Assembly (NCBI GenBank): GCA_025056155.1
Contig: JANWWL010000004.1
Location: 372,001-436,000 of the forward strand
DNA: 64,000 bases
Source: Sphingomonadaceae bacterium
Lineage (GTDB): Bacteria; Pseudomonadota; Alphaproteobacteria; Sphingomonadales; Sphingomonadaceae
Reading direction: 5' to 3'
The position numbers and the translations under genes were made by a program. The notes beneath the pieces were generated by a model. The model saw nothing but the letters and a program-made list of their open reading frames with translations. It did not search any database and had not been told where the DNA came from. Below are positions 17,293-30,156 of this stretch, one piece after another; positions within the stretch are counted from its first letter, which is position 1, and the number at the start of each line of letters is the position of its first letter.

Positions 17293-18461
17293 GCCTCGAG
17301 GTCGCGCCCGTCCGGGGGGAGGGCGACCGCCGGGCCTTCGTGGAGCTGCTCTGGCGGGTCTATGCCCGGGATCCCCACTGGGTGCCCCCGCTGCGGCGCG
17401 ATGCCCTCGCCTTGATCGGCGGCCCCCGCCGCAACCCCTACTACGGCCATGCGGACGTCCAGCCCTTCCTGGCCTGGCGCGGGGGGCGCGTGGTGGGCCG
17501 CATCGCCGCCCATGTCGACCAACTGGTGCTGGAGCGCCGGCCCGGGCTCGGGCTGTGGGGCCTCTTCGAAGTGGAGGGCGAGGATGCCGAGGCCGCCGCC
17601 GCGCTGATCGCTGCGGCCGAGGCGTGGCTTCGAGAACGCGGCCTGACCCGCGCCCAGGGCCCCTTCAGCCTGTCGATCTGGGACGAGCCGGGCCTGTTGG
17701 TCGACGGGTTCGACCGGCCGCCCACCGTGATGATGGGCCATCATCGCCCGGCCTACGCCCGCTGGATCGAGGCGGCGGGCTACCGGGGGGTCAAGGACCT
17801 GCACGCCTGGGAGCTCGACATCGCGCGGCCTTTCCCCGAGCTCGTCCAGCGCATCGTGGCGGCCGGGGAGCGCAACCCCCGCATCCGCATTCGCGAGGCC
17901 GACCCCCGCCGCCTGGGCGAGGAAGCCCGGCTGGTGCTGGGCATCCTGAACGAGGCCTGGTCCAACAACTGGGGCTTCGTGCCCCTGACGGATGCCGAGA
18001 TCGCCCACGCCGCGGCCAAGCTGAAACCGGTGCTGTTCCCCGATCTCGTGCGCATCGCCCTCTACGACGGCGAGCCGGTGGCCTTCATGCTGACCCTGCC
18101 CGACGTCAACGAGCTCACCCGTGACCTCAACGGCCGGCTCTTTCCCGTCGGCTGGGCCAAGCTCTGGTGGCGCCTGCGCCGGCCTCGGGTCACGCGCATG
18201 CGGGTGCCCCTCATGGGGGTGCGCCGGCAGTTCCAGGGCACGCGTATGGCCTCGTTGCTGGCGTTCATGATGATCGAGTTCACCCGCCGGGCCGCCGTGG
18301 CCCACTATGGCGCCACCCGCGCCGAAATCGGCTGGATCCTGGAGGACAACGGGCCCATGCGCTCGATCGCCCGCGCCATCGAGGCGCGGATCACCCGCAC
18401 CTATCGCATCTTCGAGCGCGACCTTCAGGAATCCTCGAGCACGACCCAGACCGGGACATGA
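17289..18461 (+). CDS. GNAT-like acyltransferase (candidate bacterial ceramide synthase)
   Basis: The 390-residue protein belongs to a GNAT-fold family often labelled N-acetyltransferase or, misleadingly, dATP pyrophosphohydrolase. Typical segments are LLWRVYARDPHWVPPLRRD near the N-terminus, GRIAAHVDQ, GPFSLSIWDEPGLLVDGF and the second GNAT half with FQGTRMASLLAFMMIEF. From memory, the bacterial ceramide synthase of Caulobacter is a GNAT-type acyltransferase of similar size. With spt, acp and cerR in this window and a di-iron hydroxylase translationally coupled upstream, that role is an attractive inference, not a demonstrated one. The TTG start overlapping the upstream stop gives the usual N-terminus. 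The 3' end overlaps convergent xth by 37 bp. Confidence 0.75.
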   Translation: MSLEVAPVRGEGDRRAFVELLWRVYARDPHWVPPLRRDALALIGGPRRNPYYGHADVQPFLAWRGGRVVGRIAAHVDQLVLERRPGLGLWGLFEVEGEDAEAAAALIAAAEAWLRERGLTRAQGPFSLSIWDEPGLLVDGFDRPPTVMMGHHRPAYARWIEAAGYRGVKDLHAWELDIARPFPELVQRIVAAGERNPRIRIREADPRRLGEEARLVLGILNEAWSNNWGFVPLTDAEIAHAAAKLKPVLFPDLVRIALYDGEPVAFMLTLPDVNELTRDLNGRLFPVGWAKLWWRLRRPRVTRMRVPLMGVRRQFQGTRMASLLAFMMIEFTRRAAVAHYGATRAEIGWILEDNGPMRSIARAIEARITRTYRIFERDLQESSSTTQTGT

Positions 18462-19198
18462 TCCGACGGTCGTTCGCCACCGCGCACCGCCGCGTCGACC
18501 CCGGCGTCGGTCATGCGGTCGGCGGCGGCGGGAGAGAGCAACAGGTGGTCGATCCTGAGCCCCCAGTTCCGGGCCCATGCGCCATCCTGATAATCCCAGA
18601 AGGTGTAGACCTCGTCCTGAGGGAAGCGAGCGCGCAGGGCATCCGTCCACCCCTGCGCCAGCAGCCGGCGGAAGGCCGCCCGCGACTCGGGCCGGCACAG
18701 CGCGTCCTCGGCCATCGCCTCGGGCCGGGCGACGTCGCGATCGGTGGGGCACACGTTGAAGTCACCGGCCAGGATAACGGGCGCTTCGAGGTCGAGGAGC
18801 GCCCGGGCCCGGGCGAGACACCGTTCCATCCAGGCAATCTTGTAGTCGAACCGGGGGCCGGGGGCCGGATTGCCGTTGGGCGCATAGAGGCCGACGACCC
18901 GCAAGCCGCCCACCTGGGCCTCGATCCAGCGGGCCTGTCGGTCGTCGGACCCGCCCGGCAGGCCTCGCTCCACGCCCGCCAGCGGCATGCGCGACAGGAG
19001 CGCCACGCCGTTGCGGCCCGGCTCGCCGTGCGTTGCCACGTGATAGCCCTGGGCCTCGAGCTCCGCCCGGGGAAAGCGCGCGTCGGCGACCTTGATTTCC
19101 TGCAGCGCCACCAGGTCGGGCCGGGCCTCGGCCAGCCACGCGAGCAGGGCCGGCAGGCGCGCGCCGATCCCGTTCACGTTGAACGTGGCGACCTTCAC
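18425..19198 (-). CDS. xth: Exodeoxyribonuclease III
   Basis: ExoIII is an AP endonuclease and 3'-exonuclease in base excision repair. The 257-residue protein has the endonuclease/exonuclease/phosphatase motifs in order: ATFNVNGI, LQEIKV (catalytic Glu), LYAPNGNP, AGDFNVCPTDRDV (Asp/Asn), WDYQ, RIDHLLLS and SDHVPVW (catalytic His). Length is normal. It is the last gene of the minus-strand run gltX-gltA-erpA-xth, 10 bp behind erpA, and converges on the GNAT-like gene. Confidence 0.95.
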   Translation of the reverse strand: MKVATFNVNGIGARLPALLAWLAEARPDLVALQEIKVADARFPRAELEAQGYHVATHGEPGRNGVALLSRMPLAGVERGLPGGSDDRQARWIEAQVGGLRVVGLYAPNGNPAPGPRFDYKIAWMERCLARARALLDLEAPVILAGDFNVCPTDRDVARPEAMAEDALCRPESRAAFRRLLAQGWTDALRARFPQDEVYTFWDYQDGAWARNWGLRIDHLLLSPAAADRMTDAGVDAAVRGGERPSDHVPVWVVLEDS

Positions 19199-19208
19199 GG
19201 CCTGATGC

Positions 19209-19538
19209 TCAGACCGAGAAGGACGTGCCGCACCCGCAGGAGGACTGCGCGTTGGGATTGCGGACCTGGAACGAGGCGCCGCCCAGGTTCTCGACGAAAT
19301 CGACCACGCTGCCGTCCACGAGCGGCAGCGACACGGGATCCACCACCAGCATCACCCCATCGGTTTCGGCCACGAAATCCTCGGGGGCGGGTTCTCCAGC
19401 GAGCTCGAACCGGTACTGGAACCCCGCGCACCCCCCGCCTTCCACGGCCAGGCGCAGCCGGGGCGGGCGGCCCTGGCGGCGGGCGATCGCCTCGATCCGG
19501 GCGGCAGCGGCAGGCGACAAGGTGACCATGCCCTGCAC
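19209..19538 (-). CDS. erpA: Iron-sulfur cluster insertion protein ErpA (A-type carrier)
   Basis: A-type carriers receive Fe-S clusters from the scaffold and hand them to apoproteins. The 109-residue protein has the HesB/IscA fold with the three cluster-binding cysteines: one in GGGCAGFQY (near residue 36) and two in SSCGCGTSF at the C-terminus. The stretch MLVVDPVSLPLVDGSVVDF is typical of the family. The GTG at 19538 and the ATG three codons later (19529, giving MVTLSPAAA) are both possible starts. Targets in this window could include the Fe-S subunit SdhB. Confidence 0.92.
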   Translation of the reverse strand: MQGMVTLSPAAAARIEAIARRQGRPPRLRLAVEGGGCAGFQYRFELAGEPAPEDFVAETDGVMLVVDPVSLPLVDGSVVDFVENLGGASFQVRNPNAQSSCGCGTSFSV

Positions 19539-19596
19539 ATAGGCCGTCGGCCGCCGGCCGCAAGCCTGGCCGCCTGGTTCGGCGCCGGTCGATCGG

Positions 19597-20889
19597 TCAG
19601 CGCTGGTCGATGGGAACGTAGTCCCGGCGTTCGGGCCCGATGTAGAGCTGGCGCGGCCGGCCGATCTTGCGCTCGGGATCGCCGATCATCTCGTTCCACT
19701 GTGCCACCCAGCCCACCGTGCGGGCCAGGGCGAAGAGGGCCGTGAACATCGAGGTGGGGAAGCCAATCGCCGACAGAATGATGCCAGAATAAAAATCGAC
19801 ATTGGGATAGAGCTTCTTCTCGATGAAATATTCATCGGAGAGTGCGATGCGCTCCAACTCGCGCGCCACGTCGAACAGGGGGTCGTTCACGTTGAGTCGT
19901 TCAAGGACCTCCTGGGCCGTCTTCATCATGACCTTGGCCCTGGGATCGTAGTTCTTGTAGACGCGATGCCCGAACCCCATCAGCCGGAAGGGATCGTTCC
20001 GATCCTTCGCCCGGGCGATGTAATGGGGGATGCGCTCGGGCCGGCCGATCTCGCGCAGCATGTTGAGGACGGCCTCGTTGGCCCCACCGTGCGCCGGGCC
20101 CCACAGGCAGGCGATGCCGGCGGCGATGCAGGCAAAGGGATTGGCGCCCGAGCTCGAGGCGAGCCGCACGGTCGAGGTGGACGCGTTCTGCTCGTGATCG
20201 GCGTGCAGGATGAAGATCCGGTCGAGCGCCCGTTCGATGACCGGATCGACCACATAGGGCTCGGCCGGCACCGCGAACGTCATCCGCAGAAAATTCCCGG
20301 TGTATGACAGGGAGTTGTCCGGATAGATGAAGGGCTGGCCCACGGCATACTTGTAGGCCATCGCGGCGATCGTCGGCATCTTCGCGATCAGGCGGTGGCT
20401 CGCGATCATCCGCTGCTTGGGATCCTCGATGTCGGTCGAGTCGTGATAGAAGGCCGACAGCGCCCCCACCACGCCGCACATGATGGCCATCGGGTGCGCG
20501 TCTCGCCGGAAGCCCCGATAGAAGGTGAGCAGCTGTTCGTGCACCATCGTGTGGCGGGTGATGGTGTAGACGAACCGGTCGAGCTCCTCGCGCGTGGGCA
20601 GCTCGCCCTCGGTCAAGAGGTAGGCCACCTCCATGAAGCTCGAATGTTCGGCGAGTTGCTCGATGGGATAGCCGCGGTAGAGCAGCACGCCGGCGTCGCC
20701 GTCGATGTAGGTGATGCTGCTCGCGCACGCCGCCGTCGACGTGAAGCCGGGATCGTAGGTGAACACGCCCGCCTCGCCGTACAGGCGGCGGATGTCGACG
20801 ACGTCCGGGCCGATGGTGCCGGGCAGGAGCGGTAGCTCCACCGTGCGGTTGGGAAGCTCGAGCCGTGCCGTCGTCGGAATTCCTCTCAT
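19597..20889 (-). CDS. gltA: Citrate synthase (type II)
   Basis: Citrate synthase condenses acetyl-CoA and oxaloacetate at the entry of the TCA cycle. The 430-residue product has the length of the hexameric type II enzyme of Gram-negative bacteria. Catalytic histidines lie in HADHEQNAS and [10 protein letters not shown], and the catalytic Asp lies in NVDFYSG. The ATG overlaps the gltX stop (ATGA) and is preceded by a purine-rich GGGAAGAA sequence, so translation is probably coupled to gltX. The reading frame is open further upstream, but only inside gltX. Confidence 0.96.
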   Translation of the reverse strand: MRGIPTTARLELPNRTVELPLLPGTIGPDVVDIRRLYGEAGVFTYDPGFTSTAACASSITYIDGDAGVLLYRGYPIEQLAEHSSFMEVAYLLTEGELPTREELDRFVYTITRHTMVHEQLLTFYRGFRRDAHPMAIMCGVVGALSAFYHDSTDIEDPKQRMIASHRLIAKMPTIAAMAYKYAVGQPFIYPDNSLSYTGNFLRMTFAVPAEPYVVDPVIERALDRIFILHADHEQNASTSTVRLASSSGANPFACIAAGIACLWGPAHGGANEAVLNMLREIGRPERIPHYIARAKDRNDPFRLMGFGHRVYKNYDPRAKVMMKTAQEVLERLNVNDPLFDVARELERIALSDEYFIEKKLYPNVDFYSGIILSAIGFPTSMFTALFALARTVGWVAQWNEMIGDPERKIGRPRQLYIGPERRDYVPIDQR

Positions 20890-22352
20890 CCGTTCTTCCC
20901 CTGTCCCTCGGCCGGCGGGTGCGCCAGCGCGTCCTCGATCCGGGCCAGGCTCTCGTCGCGGCCCAGGACCTCGAGAAGCCCGAACACCGACGGTGCGGCG
21001 GCCCGCCCCGTGAGCGCGGCCCGCACCGGCCCCGCCACCTCGCCCAGCCCCAGGCCCTCGGCGTCTGCCACCTGGCGCACGGCCGCCTCGAGCGACGCGC
21101 GGCCCCAGTCCGGGACCGCGGCCAAGGCGTCGTGCACGCGGCGCAGCCTCGCCCGACCGGCCGCGTCTAGCAGTCTTGCTGCGGCTGCGTCCATCGCGAT
21201 CGGGCGCGTGGCGAAGAGGAAGCGGGAAGCCTCTGCCAACGCGTTGAGATCGCGCGCCCGCGGCTTGAGCTCGGGCATGCTGCGCAGCAGCAGGTCCGCC
21301 TCGTGGGGGTGCAGGCACCGGCCCAGGTGGCGCTCGATGCGCGGCCGCACCAACGCCACCAGCCGCGCATCGTCCGCCGCCTTGAGGTAGTGGGCGTTGA
21401 GGCTCTCCAGCCGGCGGAAGTCAAAGCGGGCCGGGGCGCGCCCCACGCGGTCGAGGTCGAAGAGCCGGACGGCCTCCTCGAGGCTCAGGATCTCCCGGTC
21501 CCCGCAGGCCCAGCCCAGCCGAAGCAGATGGTTGAGCAGCGCCTCGGGTAACACGCCGAGTTCGTCGCGGAACGCCTCGACCCCGATGGCGCCGTGGCGC
21601 TTCGACAGTTTCTGGCCGTCGGGCCCATGGATCATCGGGAGATGGGCGTAGACCGGTTCGCGCCAGCCCAGCGCCCGGATGAGGGCCAGCTGGCGGGGCG
21701 TGTTGCTCAGATGGTCGTCGCCCCGGATCACATGGGTGACCCCCATGTCGAAGTCGTCGACCACGACCGCCAGCATGTAGGTGGGCGTCCCGTCCGAGCG
21801 GAGCAGGATGAAGTCGTCGAGTTCCTCGGCCGGCACCGCGATCGGCCCCTGGACCTGGTCGTGGAACCGGATCTCGCCGTTAAGTGGCGCCTTGAGGCGG
21901 ATGGCGAACGGCTGGTCGGCCGGTCCATCGGCCCGGTCGCGCCAGCGCCGGTCGTAGTGGGGCGGTCGTCCCTCGGCGCGGGCCTGGGCGCGCATCGCCT
22001 CGAGCTCTTCGGGCGTCGCCCAGCAGCGATAGGCCCGCCCGGCTGCCACCAGCGCATGGGCCACTTCGGCGTGGCGGGCCGCCCGCTCGGACTGGAAGAC
22101 GACCGGCCGGTCGGGCTCGAGTCCCAGCCAGGCGAGCGAATCGAGAATGGCCCGGATCGCCGCGTCGGTCGAGCGGGCGCGATCCGTGTCTTCGATGCGC
22201 AGCAGGAAGGTTCCGCCGTGGTGGCGGGCATAGAGCCAGTTGAAGAGCGCCGTGCGTGCTCCGCCGACGTGCAGGAAGCCCGTGGGCGAGGGCGCGAACC
22301 GGACGACGGGGGGTTTGAGGTCGCTCCAGAGGGGTTTCCGGCTTGCCAGCAT
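20886..22352 (-). CDS. gltX: Glutamate--tRNA ligase
   Basis: GltX is a class I aminoacyl-tRNA synthetase that charges glutamate, possibly also on tRNA-Gln in lineages without GlnRS. The 488-residue protein has the HIGH-equivalent [11 protein letters not shown] near residue 24, the [10 protein letters not shown] segment, and the KMSKS-equivalent KLSKRHG, followed by the helical anticodon-binding domain. I chose the ATG giving [19 protein letters not shown]; in-frame starts further upstream would run into the comEC promoter region. It is the first gene of gltX-gltA-erpA-xth and is divergent from comEC, with 53 bp between them. Confidence 0.95.
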   Translation of the reverse strand: MLASRKPLWSDLKPPVVRFAPSPTGFLHVGGARTALFNWLYARHHGGTFLLRIEDTDRARSTDAAIRAILDSLAWLGLEPDRPVVFQSERAARHAEVAHALVAAGRAYRCWATPEELEAMRAQARAEGRPPHYDRRWRDRADGPADQPFAIRLKAPLNGEIRFHDQVQGPIAVPAEELDDFILLRSDGTPTYMLAVVVDDFDMGVTHVIRGDDHLSNTPRQLALIRALGWREPVYAHLPMIHGPDGQKLSKRHGAIGVEAFRDELGVLPEALLNHLLRLGWACGDREILSLEEAVRLFDLDRVGRAPARFDFRRLESLNAHYLKAADDARLVALVRPRIERHLGRCLHPHEADLLLRSMPELKPRARDLNALAEASRFLFATRPIAMDAAAARLLDAAGRARLRRVHDALAAVPDWGRASLEAAVRQVADAEGLGLGEVAGPVRAALTGRAAAPSVFGLLEVLGRDESLARIEDALAHPPAEGQGKNG

Positions 22353-22405
22353 CGCGCGCCTGACCGAAGGGAAGGGCAGGGTCGGGCCAGACGGCGGGAC
22401 AAGCC

Positions 22406-26604
<4,199 letters not shown>

Positions 26605-26622
26605 CGGGTGCGACAAGTTTTT

Positions 26623-26641
26623 CCATGCAACCATCGCATGG
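26623..26641. repeat. Inverted repeat CCATGC-N7-GCATGG downstream of ligA
   Basis: A perfect 6-bp stem with a 7-base loop lies 19 bp after the ligA stop, in a locally AT-rich stretch preceded by a run of five T residues. No T-run follows the stem on the plus strand, so it is not a textbook intrinsic terminator. It may mark the end of the ligA transcript or serve as an operator for the small reading frame at 26730. Confidence 0.35.
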
Positions 26642-26729
26642 CTAATTCGCCCGGCCGTCCCCTCGTCGGGCGCGCGCGTCATCCCATGTCCGGCATGTCG
26701 TCATCAACCATCCGCCACAGGAGACCGAG

Positions 26730-26876
26730 ATGACCGCCATTCCCGATCGTCCGGCCCAGCCGGATCCCGTGCTCCGCGAGGCCGAGGGCCGCGCGCCCGC
26801 CCCCCGTCGCCGCCCCCGGGTCAAATTGACGTTGCGGTCCGGAGCGCTGCCCCCCTTCCACGCCTGGCGGCCCTGA
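26730..26876 (+). CDS. Small hypothetical protein (48 aa)
   Basis: A 48-codon ATG reading frame is preceded by a strong ribosome-binding sequence (AGGAGA, 5 bases before the ATG). The product is Pro/Arg-rich and basic in its second half (RAPAPRRRPRVKLTLRSG) with no recognised domain. It overlaps the 3' end of the convergent prmA by 56 bp, which argues against it, while the ribosome-binding site argues for it. No function can be given. Confidence 0.35.
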   Translation: MTAIPDRPAQPDPVLREAEGRAPAPRRRPRVKLTLRSGALPPFHAWRP

Positions 26877-27756
26877 GGGGGCGGCCGGCGGCAGGTCCCG
26901 GCCCTCGGCCGCGCCGGATCAGCAAGAGGACCGGCCACTCGCCGGCACGGCGGGCGCCCCGCCGGAAGCCGGCCTGCCGGTAGCGCGCCGCAACCTGTCG
27001 TTCCTGCGCTCCGGCCAGAAGCCCCGCCAGGATGACGGCGCCGCCGGGGCGCACGAGCCCGGCCAGGGCCGTCGCCAGATGAACCAACGGGCCCGCCAGG
27101 ATGTTGGCGAGCACGAGATCGAAGGGCGCCGCGCGGAGGATGGCTGGCGGCGCCACGCCTGGGCCGCGCGCGAACCGGAGGCTGGCCACCCCGTTCGCGC
27201 GGGCGTGAGCGCGCGCGACGGCGAGGGCCTGGGCGTCGAGGTCGCTCGCCAGCACTCGGGCGGCCGGGGCCAACCGCCGGGCGGCCAGCGCCAGGATTCC
27301 GGAGCCTGTCCCGAGGTCGAGCACCCGCCTGAGGCGGCGGCGGCGGGCCCACCACTCCATGAGCTGAAGGCAACCCCGCGTCGTGGCGTGATGGCCGGTG
27401 CCGAAGGCCCGCGTGTGGGGAAGCCGAAGCGTCCATCGGTGGGGGCTGGGCGGCTGTCGGGCGGCGGGGTCGGGCAGGATCCGGAACCGGCCCGCGCGAA
27501 GGGGGCTGAGCCCCTGGGCCGAGCGAGCGAGCCAATCCTCAGGCGGCAATCGCTCGGCCTGGGCGCACGCCCAGCGCGCCTGGAGGCCAGCGGGCAACGC
27601 CCGGGGCCAGGCCGATGGCGCGGTGGGGGCCAGCACCTCGATCCACCAACCCTCCGCCCCCTCGAAGGCGGTCAGCGCCCAGCCCTCGGGAAGGTCGGAC
27701 CGAAGGGCGGCTTCGGCCTCTGCCCGCGTGCACGGCAGGCGCACCACCCACGTCAT
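26821..27756 (-). CDS. prmA: Ribosomal protein L11 methyltransferase
   Basis: PrmA trimethylates ribosomal protein L11. The 311-residue protein has a diverged N-terminal substrate-recognition domain (1-100), then PHTRAFGTGHHATTRGCLQ and the SAM-binding LDLGTGSGILALAA, followed by PFDLVLANILAGPL, the family's substrate-site motif. The final 35 residues are Arg/Gly/Pro-rich and look like an unconserved extension; most PrmA proteins end near VLLLIRR. It converges on ligA and diverges from the phosphotransferase gene. Confidence 0.9.
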   Translation of the reverse strand: MTWVVRLPCTRAEAEAALRSDLPEGWALTAFEGAEGWWIEVLAPTAPSAWPRALPAGLQARWACAQAERLPPEDWLARSAQGLSPLRAGRFRILPDPAARQPPSPHRWTLRLPHTRAFGTGHHATTRGCLQLMEWWARRRRLRRVLDLGTGSGILALAARRLAPAARVLASDLDAQALAVARAHARANGVASLRFARGPGVAPPAILRAAPFDLVLANILAGPLVHLATALAGLVRPGGAVILAGLLAGAQERQVAARYRQAGFRRGARRAGEWPVLLLIRRGRGPGPAAGRPLRAARRGRGAALRTATSI

Positions 27757-27850
27757 CGAGGGTTCCTGGGCCGCAACCGCCGGGCCGGAACCTGCCGCCC
27801 CGGCATTCCACGGGGTTGGTGCGGGGGCGTGCCCCGCCTAGGAAGGCGCC

Positions 27851-28894
27851 ATGGCATCATCCCGCCCCGATGCGGAACGGAGGGCCGCACGGTCAAATCC
27901 GCTCGATCCGGCGGGCCCGGACGGTCGGGCCAGCCTCGAGCGACTGCTCGCCCAGGCCTTGGGGCAGGCCGTTCGGGTCCTGCGCGTGACGGCCCTGTCG
28001 GGCGGGGCGTCAAGCCTCACGTGGGCGGTCGACGCCGAAGCCTCTGGGGCGGCCCGCCGCTTCATCCTGCAGCGCGCCGCCACCGACGCCCACGGCCTGC
28101 CGCGCGGGCTTCAGGCCGAGGTGATGCGCCGGGCCGGGCGCCTGGGGGTGCCGGTGCCGCCCGTGATCGCCGTCACGTCGCCCGATCATCCGCTGGGCGA
28201 GGCGGTGGTGACGGGCTTCGTGGACGGAGAGGCCCTGGCGCCTCGCTGGCTGCGGCAGCCGGAATACGCTGCCGCGCGCGCGCGCCTGGTGGAGGACTGT
28301 GCCAACGCACTCGCCCGGCTGCATGCGGCACCGCTCCAATACTGGCAGGGCCTACCACTCTCGGGCGGGTCGGGAGAGGAACTTCTTCACCAACAGTTCG
28401 AGACCTACCGCCGGATTGGCGTGGACGTGCCGGCCTTTGACCTCGCCTTCGCCTGGCTCGAGCCACGGATGCCCCGGGATCCGCCGTCGGTCCTGGTCCA
28501 CGGCGACTTCCGCTCGGGCAACTTCCTCGTGTCCCACGCGGGGCTGGCGGCCGTCCTCGACTGGGAGATCCCGCACTTTTCCGTGCCGGCCGAGGACCTG
28601 GGCTGGCTGTGCGCCCAGGCCTGGCGGTTCGGCCAGTGGCGGCTGCCGGTGGGCGGCTTCGCCACGCGCGAGGCCCTTCTTCAGGCCTATCGCGCGGCCG
28701 GGGGCCGGATCGATCCGGAGGAACTGCACGTATGGGAAGTCTTCGCCAACCTGCGCTGGGGGATGTCGTGCCTGGTCCTGGCCGACGACCATGTTTCGGG
28801 CCGGGTGCCCTCGGTCGAGCGGGCGGCCATCGGCCGGCGGGTGAGCGAGGTAGCGGCCGACCTCGTCCACATCATCGCCTTCGGCGAGCTCTGA
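27851..28894 (+). CDS. Phosphotransferase family protein (APH/choline kinase fold)
   Basis: The 347-residue protein has the aminoglycoside-phosphotransferase-like kinase fold: an N-lobe with LSGGASSLTWAV, the catalytic loop VHGDFRSGNFLV (His-Gly-Asp, about 216-227) and the metal-binding VLDWE. This subfamily usually accompanies an acyl-CoA dehydrogenase and a DUF6285 protein and resembles the kinase part of human ACAD10/11, which phosphorylates 4-hydroxyacyl-CoA. The DUF6285 partner follows 7 bp downstream, but no acyl-CoA dehydrogenase is present in this window. Antibiotic resistance is unlikely given the context. Confidence 0.88.
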   Translation: MASSRPDAERRAARSNPLDPAGPDGRASLERLLAQALGQAVRVLRVTALSGGASSLTWAVDAEASGAARRFILQRAATDAHGLPRGLQAEVMRRAGRLGVPVPPVIAVTSPDHPLGEAVVTGFVDGEALAPRWLRQPEYAAARARLVEDCANALARLHAAPLQYWQGLPLSGGSGEELLHQQFETYRRIGVDVPAFDLAFAWLEPRMPRDPPSVLVHGDFRSGNFLVSHAGLAAVLDWEIPHFSVPAEDLGWLCAQAWRFGQWRLPVGGFATREALLQAYRAAGGRIDPEELHVWEVFANLRWGMSCLVLADDHVSGRVPSVERAAIGRRVSEVAADLVHIIAFGEL

Positions 28895-28901
28895 GGCGCC
28901 G

Positions 28902-29252
28902 ATGAGCCACCCCACCGCCCCGCAACTGTTGGAAGCCGTGGGCCTGTTCCTGAAGGAGGCCGAGGCCGCGCTGACCGGCCGGCTCGCCTTTCACGCCCGC
29001 GTGGCGGCCAACGTGGTGGCCATCGTCGTGCGCGAGCTCGCCCAGGATCCCGATGCGGCCGAGGCCCGAGCGCTGAGCCCCTGGGGCGGCGGGGCGGCGG
29101 TGTGCCGGGCGTTGCGCGAGGGTCGCCTCGACCCCCAGGATCCAGAGCTGTTGGCCGCGCTGCGCGAGGCCGTGCTGGCGCGGCTTGCGGTCGACAACCC
29201 TCGCTACGCCACCTTCGAGCGCCTCAAGGCCCGCCCGGTGATCGCCCGATGA
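28902..29252 (+). CDS. DUF6285 domain-containing protein
   Basis: The 116-residue, mostly helical protein begins with PTAPQLLEAVGLFLKEA and contains FHARVAANVVAIVVREL. Both match the small DUF6285 proteins that follow APH-like kinases in acyl-CoA catabolic clusters. It lies 7 bp after the phosphotransferase gene, so the two are surely co-transcribed. The biochemical role is unknown; a partner or regulator of the kinase is a reasonable guess. Confidence 0.82.
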   Translation: MSHPTAPQLLEAVGLFLKEAEAALTGRLAFHARVAANVVAIVVRELAQDPDAAEARALSPWGGGAAVCRALREGRLDPQDPELLAALREAVLARLAVDNPRYATFERLKARPVIAR

Positions 29253-29370
29253 GGGAACGGGCTCGGCATGGCTGCCGTGCCGCGACGGCAGCGCGCACCC
29301 CAAGCCACCTGCCTTGCACCCCGCAGGGCGGCTGCGCATAGCCCAGCCAACCCGTTCCGACGGCGAGGCC

Positions 29371-29751
29371 ATGGCATCCCGACCGCTTTCTCCGCACCTG
29401 TCGATCTGGCGCTGGCGGCCCAGCATGGCGGTGTCGATCATGCACCGTGTCTCGGGCCATGGCCTGGCCGTGGTGGGTCTCGCCCTCCTCGCCTGGTGGC
29501 TCATCGCGGCGGCCACGTCCGACGAGGCCTACGCCATCTTCCAGGAGTTCGCCACGTCGTGGATGGGTCGGATCGTCTGGGTCGGCCTGTCGTGGCTTGC
29601 CTTCCAGCACTTGCTCTCGGGCGTGCGCCACCTGTGGCTGGATGCCGGGTTCGGCTACGACTCGCGCGCTGCGCAACGGTCGGCTCTCGCCGTTTTCGTC
29701 GGGGCGGTGGTGATGGCAGGCCTCTTCTGGGCCGTTCGCTGGGGGCTTTAG
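29371..29751 (+). CDS. sdhC: Succinate dehydrogenase cytochrome b556 subunit
   Basis: SdhC is one of two membrane anchors of complex II and helps bind haem b and ubiquinone. The 126-residue protein starts with the conserved RPLSPHLSIWRW and the quinone-site segment MAVSIMHRVSGHGLAV. It has three predicted helices (about 27-50, 63-83 and 100-122), and the haem-ligand histidine lies in FQHLLSGVRHLWLD. The ATG at 29371 gives the canonical N-terminus. It is the first gene of sdhCDAB, after 118 bp of non-coding sequence. Confidence 0.94.
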   Translation: MASRPLSPHLSIWRWRPSMAVSIMHRVSGHGLAVVGLALLAWWLIAAATSDEAYAIFQEFATSWMGRIVWVGLSWLAFQHLLSGVRHLWLDAGFGYDSRAAQRSALAVFVGAVVMAGLFWAVRWGL

Positions 29752-29754
29752 GCG

Positions 29755-30156
29755 ATGGGACCTGCCGCCCGCTCGGGCACCGACCTGAAGCGCGTGCGCG
29801 GCCTGGGGGCGGCCCACGCCGGCGTGCACCACTGGTGGGCACAGCGCGTCACGGCCGCGGCCAACCTTCTGCTCGGCATCTGGCTCGTCGCGTCGCTTCT
29901 GTGGCTGCCCGACTTCTCGCGCGCGGCCGTGGTGGCGTGGGTCGGCCAGCCATGGGTGGCCGTTCCGCTCGCCCTGCTGGTGGGGTCGGCCACGTGGCAC
30001 ATGCGCCTGGGCGTGCAGGTGATGCTTGAAGACTATGTGCGGGACGAGGGGTTACGGCGGCTCCTCCTCATCCTCCTCGACTTCTATGCCGTGGGCGTGG
30101 CGGCCGTGGGCCTGTTCGCGGTTCTGAAGATCGCCTTCGGAGCTGCGGATGCCTGA
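29755..30156 (+). CDS. sdhD: Succinate dehydrogenase hydrophobic anchor subunit
   Basis: SdhD is the second membrane anchor of complex II. The 133-residue protein has the typical [22 protein letters not shown]-terminal stretch, three helices (about 34-53, 62-82 and 102-124) and the haem-side motif [14 protein letters not shown]. It starts 3 bp after sdhC and overlaps sdhA by 8 bp. Confidence 0.93.
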   Translation: MGPAARSGTDLKRVRGLGAAHAGVHHWWAQRVTAAANLLLGIWLVASLLWLPDFSRAAVVAWVGQPWVAVPLALLVGSATWHMRLGVQVMLEDYVRDEGLRRLLLILLDFYAVGVAAVGLFAVLKIAFGAADA

